NCBI GenBank assembly: GCA_022747635.1
Contig: JAKTNV010000042.1
Span: 2,368,501-2,432,500, forward strand
DNA: 64,000 bases
From: Hetaerina americana
Lineage: Eukaryota > Arthropoda > Insecta > Odonata > Calopterygidae
Direction: 5' to 3'
Shown here: one piece after another, positions 1 through 9,965 of the stretch
How the letters are laid out: each line of letters opens with the position of its first letter
Numbering within the stretch: position 1 is the first letter of the stretch
Program-made: the position numbers and the translations under genes
Notes under the pieces: generated by a model
Database searches by the model: none
What the model was told of the DNA's origin: nothing
Seen by the model: only the letters and a program-made list of their open reading frames with translations

Positions 1-3000
1 TGACACCAATGTGGCTGCCTAAATTAATGTTGCTCTAAATTCTTAAAGACACTGATCTCCCACAGCTCCGCGCTGGGTTCCACCGCCACACATAATCACC
101 TCAATATTCTGCGATTGCGAGTGGTACACAGAGGGAGTCGGTAGGTAGGGTCGATATTTGAAATAAAATAAATAACGCATTCCGAGGACGATAGCATTAT
201 GTCTGATGGCAGATGGAATAATTTAGCCACTCTCATCGAGCATTGTGGAATAGGTACGATTTGACCAAAGAAGAAGAATACTTCTGCTTAACGTTGAAAT
301 ATGCTCGAAAAAAGTAAATTTAATATGCGCACAACATTGAACTATTCAACGTTGAATCCTGTTTGCAGAGTAGGAATTAGAAACATTTATGTGATAAAGA
401 TGTATTTTTGAATTAAAATTAGCCTGTAGTACTTGCAAAAATCGGAATGATGCTTGGAAACACTGAATACTTCTAGTGTCGAAGCCATATTTATTTCCTT
501 TTGCAGCATAAAGTCAGTTATAAAAAGGTATAATTCGTTTCATGGAGAAATCATTTCCACCACTGCAAACGCTTCTGAAAGATTTAACATTTTATCTAAG
601 AGTTAACGTTTATGTCATAACTCCTACATCCCTGTCATTTCATTCCCCATTACGGCCATAGAACTCTTATGTGATCCAGGAAATGCATGTAATTTATACT
701 CATTTCTAAGAACAATAAAAGAATACAATTTTTGCTTTTAATATAACATTTCTAACACAGAGCATTGTCATGCTTTCTAAAGGAGACGCTTAGTAATTGA
801 AGTACGTAGTATTTCGCGGCGAATGGAATATTGCGTTCAAAAATTACGCTCTGCAGTTCCAAAATTTATTGTCCGATCCATCGATTCTCACAAATTCCTT
901 GATCTTCTCCATCTTTACTGCACTATTAGATTGTATTCCATTTCAAACGCACATCGCCAACAATGCTTACACCAACAGCAGCAAAACGTTTTGCTCTCTA
1001 TCCACAATGAACACAATAGCACTTTGGCATCAAAGAGCATGACCACTTTGTCTGCCGTCCAGCGACGTCGAAAGTCCAAAGCAGTAGTTGGAACCGCACC
1101 AAGGAGAAAACTCGGAGGATATTAAAAAGACCTGACCAATGCAAAAAGCCGTAGTATAACTCAAGAATAACCTGCGAATAATCGCAGGATTGCGAACATA
1201 GCTATGAAAAATTTGCTATATCTATGATGCTACCAAAGGCGGAAAAATACCCTCAACTTCGATGACAAGAATAACGAGAATTTTTAACTTGAGAGGGAAT
1301 ATAAATTGAATACTATCAACTACTTTAAACTGGTCCAAGAGCGTTTGTGAACCATCACATAAACTCTAGTATTCGCTTGATGCCTGTACAATTTTGTTAT
1401 CACTCTTATCCTGAACGATAACCTTTCTTAAATTAAGTAGTATGTGAACTTATTTTCGCCAGAAAGGAGCTCATTTCAGAAAAAATATGTCATCTATATC
1501 TTCAACGAGGATGAAGATATAGATGACTTTTTTTAACATAACATTGACATAGCAATGCCCAATTAGACTTAATTAGTAAATGAGTTATCAGGGCACAATT
1601 TAGATTTTTGTGTAGTTTCTATATTAACTCTTTTTCACAGAGTATAATAAAATTGTCAAAAATGAACAACTCCAACCTTGAGAGCATCAAACAATTCCGA
1701 GTTGTATATATATTTTCGTTGCTTTCTATACATGCTTGAATGAGTTTGTGCTTTAAATCTATCCTCTGCCGTTTATTTCATGCGGATGAGCCGGCGCCAA
1801 TAATTTATACGCTGAAACATCGTAAAACAGTTCATATATGCATCCACCCCTAAAGGTAACTGCTTCACAAGTGTTTACGAAGACCTAGTCATCGTCGCAT
1901 CATGTGCATGGTTTTACTTTAAAACCCCATGAGACTTAGTCAGCCTGGGTGATAGTGTTTTCTTAGGGAAACCTGTTGGAGTTCAAAATCAAAGATGGTG
2001 AGCTCCATCCAAACACAAAATTATCCAGCTTAATTCAAAACCACTCTAAAGTACTAAAAGAATGAAAACGTTCAGATAACAGAAATTCCACCGTGTAGCG
2101 ACTAGAACAGTGTCGAATTAAAAAGTATTGACATTGGGTTCAAATTTCCTTTTAAGGCAACAGATAACCACTAAAAAAAATAATTTCAATCAGCTAATCC
2201 CTTAAATCTTTGACAAGTTAAAGACCGAGACAGACGAGTTATCGGCCCAACTGGTCGCAGTGAGGATCTAAAAAAAACACAGTTGACCGGACGTAGGTAT
2301 ATGATTCAGAGTACAGCAAGCGGAGCGAGCGTAGTAAAGGCCGACTTCTTAAACGTGTACCCGTCGTTGCACAGGGAAGCTGAATTGATTTATCGTCTTG
2401 GTTGCTAAGGGAAGGATGCTAGATTGCTCGCTGTCGATAAATCCCAACTCGGACGTATCGGGTGTTAATATTAGAACGGATACGGAGGGGAGGAGGGTTG
2501 GGAAGTGCGTCACAAGTGCGATTTGTTGGGAACAAAGAAGTTCTATGGCAAGGGATACATACGCGCACACACATATACACACACACATACGGACAGAGAG
2601 CAAGTTACAGCCGCCGGGAAATACATCGGGCAGAGCTTGCTGCCTTCACTCCAGCCGAAGGGTCTGCGAAGGGTTGTGGATGTGGTTTTTAAAAGAACAG
2701 GGTAAGCGAGAAGAAACTGCATCAATTATTTCAAGTTGCAAAAATCTCGAAATACATGTAACATGTGATTTCCGAGTTGGTTTTCTAAAGAAAGACGGTT
2801 AATGGCAGTCGTAAGTGGAATGCTCGCGAAGATTTATGTAGCCAACGAGTTTTCTGGAGAAATGGATGCACCTACAAGGTGAGTACTCTCCTGCAAATGT
2901 ATTATCTCTGAAACTTTTTCCTATCATGCACAATTAAAATAAAAGCAAAATATATGCGCCAACTGCCTTCTAAGTGTTATATTTTCTTGGACACCAATCA

Positions 3001-3890
3001 ACTCAAGGAAATGACATACAACGGAAATTATATCTGGGAGTTATTGCCCTAAGAAGCCCTACAGTGCTTTCGAGAGAGGTGATTTTTACTTGTCCTCACA
3101 ATCTAAGAAAGTGGGAAATCACAATTTCATTTCCGCATTCATTCGTTTTATCACATTCTCGTGTGAAATATACGGTAAAATGGGGAGAAATGTATGAGGC
3201 AATGTGGTCATTTTTTATTGATTGAGGTGTGGTTTTCAGCAACAATCATATTTGTCGTTGGTACAAATGTGAGATAAATTCATTTACGATGCTTTTTTTA
3301 GCTTTAGATTATAATTTGATATATCATAGACGAGGATTATACATTTAGCCTGAAAGAGTGTCGCCATTAACAAACTCAACGGCAATGTGAGCACTACAAA
3401 ACACCTCGTCGGCAAGGTGAGCCCAATAATAATAAGCTTGCCGCCCAACCTGAAGGCCACGGATTTGAAAGACCCTCAGGCATTAATCGAGTGCGGTCAA
3501 GTAAACTGCTTTTTCTTTGGGTGATTTGAAGGTTTGATAAAACCTCCACTATTGGAGTATTTAAAAAAAACCATTGCTGTTAGCACGTCATGCTTCTTAT
3601 AATGATTTATTTTTGTTATTCAGCAAAATCATTTCAGTGCGGTCTGTTCTCTTCGATCAAATGGTTTACTGTGGAGAGTGGCATGAAAGCCAGACGAAAT
3701 TATACCACTCCAGTCCTTTCGTGAGGAGAAATGAGACAATCGGGAGAAGGCGGACAATTATTTACATCGAGGATCCCTGATGAACTTTCCTGTAGCATCT
3801 ATTTTTTTTCAGCGAGGGCGTGGGTATTGAATGGGAGGGAACGGGAATTTGATGGAATGTGTGGCACACGGGCGATGTACAAGGCACACA
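1..3890. other. AT-rich non-coding stretch, no recognisable gene
   Basis: No ORF here resembles a known protein; the open frames are short (100 residues or fewer except one frame at 2398-2802) and overlap each other on both strands. The 2398-2802 frame runs through a CA-rich simple repeat near 2560-2600 and looks like chance. A perfect 16-bp hairpin at 1489-1527 is listed separately. Nothing else is identifiable. Confidence 0.6.
1489..1527. repeat. Perfect 16-bp inverted repeat (hairpin)
   Basis: Arms 1489-1504 and 1512-1527 are exact reverse complements around a 7-nt loop. The left arm begins GTCATCTATATC. An A-run just before and a T-run just after extend the stem imperfectly. It could be a small fold-back repeat or chance; nothing indicates transcription. 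Confidence 0.6.
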
Positions 3891-3894
3891 CGAA

Positions 3895-4310
3895 ATGACC
3901 ACCACCACCACCGCGGGACTCGCGGGGGAGGAGGGGACGCGCGGGTCATATTCCGCGGTGAGGAAAGGGATTGATTGGCCGAGTGATTCGCCGCGCGTGT
4001 TTCATTTTCCTGCTGCCTGAGGGAATCTCGGCGAGAGAGGGAGGGAGAGATTGCCGCTTTTGAATTTAAAATATTGGGCCGCGGCGGAGAGCGTGAATGT
4101 TCCTTCGTTGTTCGAAGGCTGCACTCAAAGTGTGAAAAATTGGATCCGTATCATTTCTGAGTTCGATGGTCAAATCCTTTGGGGGCATTTAATGAGGGGA
4201 GATGGTGTGGGGAGGGAAGTGCGGCGGAAGAGGGTGAGAGAAATATGCTCGGACTCAAAAACGAAAGGAAATGAGCGAGTGTATGGCCTCGCGAAGAATG
4301 ACAGATGACG
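3895..4310. other. Small GC-rich/CpG patch
   Basis: The base composition switches from AT-rich to GC-rich with many CG dinucleotides, for example the stretch around 3915-4000, then returns to AT-rich by about 4320. It is too small and featureless to assign. A short regulatory CpG element is possible. Confidence 0.35.
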
Positions 4311-5162
4311 ACGCGGCACGGTCGGTTAAATTATGCGATTATTTGGGTCCCTTTTTTCTTCTCCGACTCCAAAGCAAAAATTGGAGCTAGTCGACCGAGA
4401 AGGATCATTTTTCGGTGAAATAAAGGCAACGATATGGATGATATGAGCGTGACTCTGGACTAGAGACAAGTCGGAGTGTAATAGCGTCAAGGGCGTTTAA
4501 TATCCCTCCATAGCTTTCAAATCCGTAATTGATGGCATAGAGATAATGGAAAGGTTAACATTACGTAATGCGCCGGCATTGAAGTCCCCGACCTCACTAA
4601 TCAATGCGCATCATTTTAATACGCGAACACGAAAGGAACTATAATAGGACGACATCCATAACAAAGTTAAAGATAGTTCTCAGAATAAATAATGTTTCTT
4701 ATTAATTTCAAGAAAATTCTGTATAGCTTTTGACTGACAATTTATGAAATTCAATTTAAGGAAATGTTTAATTCATAGTATTGAATGACTGTCACTTACA
4801 TTAGCATGGATTTCGATTAAGTTTCCGGGACGTATGCATTTCTGCTAGCAAGCAAGGCGAATGATGTTAGACCACTATTAATAGCATTTTAACTATTAGA
4901 GATATTTGCCTCAATGAAACCATATTCTACCTGATAATGTCAGCATATGACGAATAAAAGAGCTATTGAAGAGAGGGAAATTAGTACAAGAAGTAAACAT
5001 CCTTGTTAAGTAGTAGCCGATAATGTAGTCAATAATGTAGTTATACATTTTCAGAGAAATAGATCGTTTCACTATATTTTTTGGTTGTTTCCTTCTTCTC
5101 CGCGATAGATTTATTTGACGTCATATTTAATATCAACGTCGGTGCCTAATGTAATATCAGTA
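4311..5162. other. AT-rich stretch, nothing identified
   Basis: No recognisable coding or repeat feature is seen up to the left end of the mariner at 5165. Confidence 0.5.
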
Positions 5163-5164
5163 TA

Positions 5165-5313
5165 CTACCTTGATCAAAAAGTTCCCGGAATAACCACCGT
5201 GTGGCGCTCCCATCGTTCCGATTTGAGTTCTGTTTTTTTTGTTAAATTGGTACATCTGTTGTTGATATTCCCTTTAAATCTTAGTGTCATAACTTGACAT
5301 TTGCAAAAGTTAC
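5165..5313 (+). repeat. Left terminal inverted repeat of mariner family 1 copy 1
   Basis: It matches the left and right ends of the copy at 11786-13105 almost base for base and is inversely matched by 6345-6431. About 150 bp is far longer than the roughly 30 bp usual for mariner ends. Confidence 0.8.
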
Positions 5314-5369
5314 GTAGCCAAGAGTACATCTATCTCTGTGTGTGTTGGCGATTTTTTACAATTTCAGAA

Positions 5370-6515
5370 ATGGATTAAAATTTGCAACAACGAACTTGTA
5401 TAAAATTTTGCGTAAAAAACGGATTTAGTGGCGCACGGACGTTGGAAATGTTGGAAAAGTGTTTCGGCAACGATTCTCTAAAAAAAACGGTCGTTTACCA
5501 GTGGCACGAGCGGTTCAGAAGTGGTCGTGAGTCAATCGAAGATGATGAACGCAGTGGCAGACCATCGACATCGAAAGTCGGTGAAAAAATTGATAAAGTA
5601 AAAGAAATGTTGGTCAATAACCGCAAATTAACCATCAGAGAAATAGCGGAGGACTTGAACATTGCCTATGGATCCGCCCAAGACATTGTGGTTAATGATT
5701 TGGGTTTCCGTCGTGTAGCAGCAAATTTGGTGCCAAAAGACCTCAATTTCATGCAAAAAAGAGACCGTGTTGACGTCGCAAAAGACATGATTTGCGAGGC
5801 TGAATCCGATCCCACATTCATCAAAAGGATCATTACTGGAGACGAGACGTGGGTTTATGAGTACGACACGCAATCCAGACATCAGGCAAGTGAATGGCGT
5901 TCACCAAATGAGCCGAGACCAAAAAAACCACGTCGTTTTCAGTCAAAAAAGAAGGCAATGCTGACGGTTTTCATGGATTACAACGGTGTAGTGCATCATG
6001 AATTTTTGCCAGAAGGCCAGACAGTAAACAAAGAGTATTATTTGGGCGTTATGAGACGTTTGCGTGAAGCAATTCGCCGAAAGAGACCAGAAATGTGGGC
6101 AGAAAACTCGTGGATTTTGCACCATGATAACGCACCGTCGCACAGTGCTATCATTATTCGTAATTTTTTGACGAAAAATGCAACAAATACCATCCAACAG
6201 CCACCGAATTCACCTGATTTGGCTCCCTGTGACTTCTTTCTGTTCAATCGAGTTAAAAAACCATTACGGGGAACGCGTTTTAGCAGCCGAGAGGAAGTAA
6301 TGGAAAAATCGCAGGAAGCACTGATGGACATACCGAAAACCGACCGTAACTTTTGCAAATGTCAAGTTATGACACTAAGATTTAAAGGGAATATCAACAA
6401 CAGATGTACCAATTTAACAAAAAAAACAGAACAAGACAAAACGACGCGAGTAGCCGCTGGACGAGGTCAGATAGCTTCAGTGGCTTGTCTGCCTTCTCTG
6501 AGCCAAGTTGCGTGA
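5370..6515 (+). pseudogene. Mariner transposase, nonsense codon 3 and chimeric C-terminus
   Basis: This encodes a mariner cut-and-paste transposase, a nuclear enzyme that excises and inserts the element at TA. The ATG at 5370 is followed two codons later by TAA (5376-5378), where the sister copy has TTA (Leu). The frame is then open from 5379 to 6515. Counted from 5382, residues 1-60 are a Mos1-type helix-turn-helix ending in the RSGRPS motif. A second helix-turn-helix lies about 75-112, and an LVPKDL motif about 116-121 corresponds to the family's WVP linker. The catalytic triad is Asp154 (GDETWVYEYD), Asp249 (HHDNAPSHS) and Asp284 (SPDLAPCDFFLF). The last two are separated by 34 residues, the DD34D signature. 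After residue 321 the frame enters the inverted terminal repeat, so the usual C-terminal block rich in aromatic and Cys residues is missing. It then runs into a foreign mariner leader (from about 6432). Function is unlikely, although a downstream start could bypass the stop. Confidence 0.85.
6345..6431 (+). repeat. Truncated right terminal inverted repeat, mariner family 1 copy 1
   Basis: It begins CGTAACTTTTGC and is the reverse complement of the inner 87 bp of the left end. It stops after CAGAAC, where copy 2 continues for a further ~60 bp to its terminal GGTAG. Confidence 0.8.
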
Positions 6516-6553
6516 CGCTAGCATTGCCTGTGTTGTTTCTGTGATTGTTTACA

Positions 6554-7046
6554 ATGTTTAAAAAAATTGAGAACGCCGCCAGTTGTGAAGTGAGGGCAGT
6601 GATTAAATTCCTCAATGCAAGAAACGTTCGCCCATGTGATATTCATCGCCAATTAAAGGAGGTGTATGGAGACAATGTAATGGACGAGTCGTCTGTTCGG
6701 CGGTGGTGTCGCAACTTCAACATGGGGAGGGGGAACACACACGACGATGAGCGTTCGGGGAGACCGTCTGTCATTACAGACCAACTGGTGAGCTCAGTTG
6801 ACGAATTCGTGAGGAACGATCGGCGCGTCACAATTGATGACATCTGTGAGCATTTTCCCAATGTTTCTCGAACAATTGTTCATGAAATTGTTAAACACCA
6901 TCTGCATTATGCAAAAATTTGTGCAAGATGGGTCCCTCGCTTATCTCAATGAGCTGGCGGCGAAGGACTATGCAGCAGGAATACAGAAACTTGTCACACG
7001 TTATGACAAATGCCTTAATTTGCTTGGAGATTATGTTGAGAAGTAG
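6554..7046 (+). pseudogene. Mariner family 2 transposase remnant, catalytic core deleted
   Basis: The frame 6545-6952 encodes about 130 residues of a mariner N-terminus. These comprise a first helix-turn-helix, the ERSGRPS motif (about 6752-6772), a second helix-turn-helix, and CARWVPR at the linker. The natural start is probably the ATG at 6554 (MFKKIE). At about 6945 the frame shifts; the last ~35 codons of a mariner C-terminus (LNELAAKDYAAGIQKL and so on) continue in another frame to a stop at 7044-7046. All three catalytic aspartates are lost, a deletion of roughly 600 bp relative to a full-length gene. This is a typical non-autonomous deletion derivative. Confidence 0.85.
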
Positions 7047-7120
7047 TTTAAAGTATCCTCTTTCAAATAAAATTTTTTATGTTTGTTAATATTTACTTTT
7101 GAGTCTTTATTTCACGAACG

Positions 7121-7145
7121 GGTACTACTTTCCGGATGACCCTCG
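7121..7145 (-). repeat. Right terminal repeat of mariner family 2
   Basis: On the minus strand it begins CGAGGGTCATCCGG, immediately adjoining TA dinucleotides at 7146-7149. It marks the end of the element and the expected TA target site. Confidence 0.75.
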
Positions 7146-7379
7146 TATATACCATTCTTGTAGGGGAAGGGGTGGTTGAGAGAGGGGAAAGAGGAGGGGT
7201 TGTGATCGGCGTTGATGGGTAGGAGAGGGGTGTTTAACATCAGGAAAGGCGATTAGTGGGGTTCACAGAGGTGGGGGGGGGGTAGTTAGGTCTTTCCGTG
7301 AAGGAAAGAGATGCTTCCAGGATTGGGGAGAGGCGTTCAAACAATAGCTCGTTGACCAAATGACCCTTTTTCAAATTTC

Positions 7380-7600
7380 CAGCTCTTCCCACTTATTCAT
7401 CCTCCTTCCTATGTCCTTTCGGTGTATCAGTCCCAGGTTGAAATCACTCCCATGTTTTTCTTCCCACAGATGCTTGGCGAAGTGAGTTTGCGCGGGGTCA
7501 CATATCCTAAAACAGTTTTTATATTCCTCCGCTCGTATTTTTAAAGATCTCCCCGTTTGGCCTAGGTAGTGCAGTCCTTACAGTATTGCTCCCTCTCTCA
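7380..7600 (-). pseudogene. GIY-YIG endonuclease fragment of a Penelope-like element
   Basis: Read on the minus strand from about 7600 down to 7380, one frame gives YLGQTGRSLKIRAEEY, then KHLWEEKHGSDFN, the core beta-hairpin and helix of the PLE GIY-YIG domain. The Gly-Gln-Thr-Gly-Arg-Ser-Leu segment and the catalytic-region arginines are visible. An in-frame stop lies just before Gly in the upstream part, and no start or reverse transcriptase precedes it. In a full PLE this domain is C-terminal to the reverse transcriptase and nicks target DNA. Here it is a relic. Confidence 0.65.
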
Positions 7601-7661
7601 CCCACCCCTACCCCACACAAGAATGGTATACTATATAATTGGACGGCAACATGAGTATATA

Positions 7662-7701
7662 GTACCTGATGATGACGTCTAAGCGTTGAAACTAGTAGTG
7701 C
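7662..7701 (+). ncRNA. Hammerhead-ribozyme-like motif in PLE context
   Basis: The order of elements matches a hammerhead. The stem I strand is GTAC (7662-7665) and the core is CTGATGA (7666-7672). One extra T (7673) precedes stem II, GACG/CGTT (7674-7677 with 7684-7687), which is followed by GAA (7688-7690). A two-pair stem III, AC/GT, encloses a 2-nt loop; the putative cleavage base is A7697, and the stem I return strand is GTGC (7698-7701). Stem I pairs G-C, T-A, G-T and C-G. The extra nucleotide before stem II departs from the consensus, so activity is uncertain. Hammerheads in PLE terminal repeats are established knowledge; the identity here is inferred. Confidence 0.5.
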
Positions 7702-7739
7702 CAATATAAAGAAAAGTGGAAAAATACAATGTGTTCTTC

Positions 7740-8335
7740 TCCAAGTACAGACGCAGAAGTCATTATGTTTCACAATCATTTTTTATCGAGAATGCCTCAT
7801 GGGAGATTCTAAGAAAACCCTTTTGCGACTAATATCACGAAGGGCGATGTTTTTATCTCTCGCAATCCCGTATCAGACTTTCCACCAGAGCAAGGAAAAT
7901 TAATTTATTTAGAGTCGTCAAAACCAATGATATTTTTACCTTAGGAAAGAAACTAATGCGTCAAAAATTCCTTCACGTTATTTTTTTCGAGAGAATAGCA
8001 CGAGTTTAACGAAATTAAATGCAGTTCATTAGAGTGAAGCATTTCTGATGCATTTTTTTGAAGAATTCACCTAAGCCTCGGGTATAAGAATTTATTTTTA
8101 CTGTGAGACCGCGATTTGTTCTCAGTTAGAAGAACCAAATGCCTATCTGAACCTCCTGAATCAACCCGGGAGATTAGAGACTCGGCTGTCGGCAAAACCA
8201 AAACCTAAGTGCGCTCAACTTCTCAATTGGGCGTGGATGTTACGTCATGATGACATATTTAGTGTTTTATGGCATAGACGAACCGGAATATATTCATTCT
8301 CAATAGGCGGAACGCCTATGAAAATTTCACCGATG
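7740..8335. other. AT-rich stretch, nothing identified
   Basis: No coding or repeat signature is recognised between the PLE fragment and the CpG island. Confidence 0.5.
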
Positions 8336-9965
8336 CATCACGATCGCGCGCCCTACCCCCCACCCTCTCCCCCAACCTCCATCGCGCGTCCTGGGTGAGG
8401 GGCTGGGAATGCCCAAGGCTCGAGCGGGGTCCCTCGGGATGGCGGGGAACCGCCCGTTTTGAGGAACGGGCCCCCCTGCACACGCGTTGGCGGGTGGGGG
8501 GAGGAAGTCGTGAGCGAGATGAAGTATGGACCAGCGCGCGGATGGGCGGGAGCGAGTGGGCGAGAGGGGAGCGGGGGGATCGGGCAGGGCTGGGGATGTT
8601 AATCGTTCCTCGGATCTTCTTCCTCCTCCTCTCCTAATCCTCTCCCCCCTTCGTCACACATATCCCCTCGTCTGCTATTCCTCTCTCCTCCTTCCGAAGT
8701 CTCCTCGACCTCCTTGTGATATTACGCGCTCGTGGGGCGGGGGATGGGGGATGGCGCCGAGAAGCACGCCCATAAACAACCCACCTCGAGGGACGAGAGC
8801 CGCTCCCAAACCACGGGGGGAGAGAGACACGCGCGAGAAGCAGCAGCGGGAGAGGCGAGCGCGCACACGTGAAATCCCTCTCGGAGCTTGACTGCTGTCG
8901 CACCGGGGAGCGCGCCACTCGTACGGAAGACGCACACACCCCGATATCGCATCCTCTCTCAAACACACTCTAGCGTCTCTCGCCTCCTCTCTTCCCTCGA
9001 CCTCCACCCCCTCCAATAATGGATTCAAATGAAGATCTCTCTCTCCTCCCCCCCGTTTTCTTCTCCACTCGCACCACCGACCCTACCGCCAAGGATTTCG
9101 TGTGCCCGGAGAAGGCGCGAGTTCGCGTAATGGCTTAAAATTAAATCTCTTCACCGACGCGGGCTTTTAACGTAGTCGAGAGACCCGGACATGGTGTGGA
9201 GATGTACGAGTGTGGGGTGTGTGTCTGCTTTCTGGAGAAGAATGAGAGACCGGGGGATGTGGGAAGGGGGTGGGTGTAAGACCGGGAGGGTGAGATAATA
9301 ACGGCTCCGCTCTCCTCTACAGGGTGCTTACGCATGCATTTATGCATCCCGGGCCGCCACTTGACGCTCCCCGCTCATCTATCCCGGTGGCGGAGGAGTC
9401 GAGGGGGTTTTCTCGACTTATTTTTATTGTTAGGTCCAAAATCACGTCTCGTCTCCCAAAGGGGGTTGGGGTCGGCGATCGCGGTGATGAAAATTCAAGG
9501 GGGGGAGAAGAGAATGAAAGAAAGAGGAGCGTGGAGGGCCATGACCCGTTGCGAAACGCGGCCCCCTTCCCCCCTGGTTGCTCCGGCGCTTCGTCGATGT
9601 CTCTCCAGAATGAGGAGGGGGGGATGGGCGGTGATGGTGACGGGGACGAGAGGGTGGGAGGAGGCGTGCGTGCGTGTGATGATGCGAACTGGGATAAGTG
9701 TGGTGGAGGGGAAGGGAGGGAGAACTGTGTCGGTGCGCTAAACCCGTTTAACGAAGAGTGTCGGCCCGTCGCAGGAGTTGGCGAAAGTGGTCTCGCGACT
9801 GCAGCGATGATGAGGGGAAAGAGGAGACGGGAGTGAGATGGACACCGGAGGCGGGGAGTGCCGGAGTAATTGGAAGGCGGCAAGGTGTTTCGTGGGGGAT
9901 TCGAAAAGTCGGTAACCCGCTCAGTTGGTGGCAAAGATGAAGACAACACATCCAGGTTTGCGACT
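8336..9965. promoter_or_regulatory. CpG island, candidate regulatory/promoter region
   Basis: A 1.6-kb block has dense CG dinucleotides and abundant CCTCC/GGGAGG runs, with sharp edges against AT-rich DNA. Long open frames occur on both strands at once (for example 9317-9970 minus and 9324-9836 plus). They are Pro/Ser- or Gly/Glu/Arg-rich and unlike known proteins, which is expected when GC-rich DNA has few stops. I therefore read it as an unmethylated island, possibly a promoter or 5' exon of an unseen gene. Orientation is unknown. Confidence 0.4.

Larger units (their letters stand above)
5165..6431 (+). mobile_element. Mariner (DD34D) transposon, family 1 copy 1, right end truncated
   Basis: The left end starts CTACCTTGATCAAAAAG directly after a TA at 5163-5164, as expected for mariner insertion. 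The left terminal repeat runs about 150 bp to about 5313. The right terminal repeat begins at 6345, inside the transposase reading frame, but only about 87 bp of it remain. At about 6431 the sequence switches abruptly to the 5' leader of a different mariner. The second family member at 11786-13105 shows what the missing end looks like. The element is therefore incomplete and lacks its right tip and its right TA target site. Confidence 0.85.
6432..7145 (+). mobile_element. Second mariner (family 2), 5'-truncated and internally deleted
   Basis: The right end is intact: 7121-7145 reads, on the minus strand, CGAGGGTCATCCGGAAAGTA, a mariner-type terminal repeat, and is followed by TATA. The matching left terminal repeat is absent because the element abuts the broken end of family 1 copy 1 at about 6431/6432. 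The interior joins an N-terminal transposase part to the extreme C-terminus, so the catalytic domain is gone. Confidence 0.8.
7148..7735 (-). mobile_element. Penelope-like element fragment with GIY-YIG piece and inverted flanks
   Basis: The minus strand of about 7380-7600 encodes LHYLGQTGRSLKIRAEEYKN, the signature of the GIY-YIG endonuclease carried by Penelope-like retroelements. A short inverted repeat brackets it: 7148-7190 (TATACCATTCTTGT then a G-rich run and GAGAGAGGGG) matches the reverse complement of 7590-7632. Just outside the right arm, at 7662-7701, lies a hammerhead-like motif, which PLE terminal repeats are known to carry. No reverse transcriptase domain is present, so this is a 3' fragment. 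Inverted partial terminal repeats are common in PLE insertions. Confidence 0.65.

Noticed and set aside
2398..2802. 134-codon ORF near 2.4-2.8 kb
   Set aside because: Crosses a CA-rich simple repeat (the His/Thr run), has overlapping frames on both strands and no recognisable motif.
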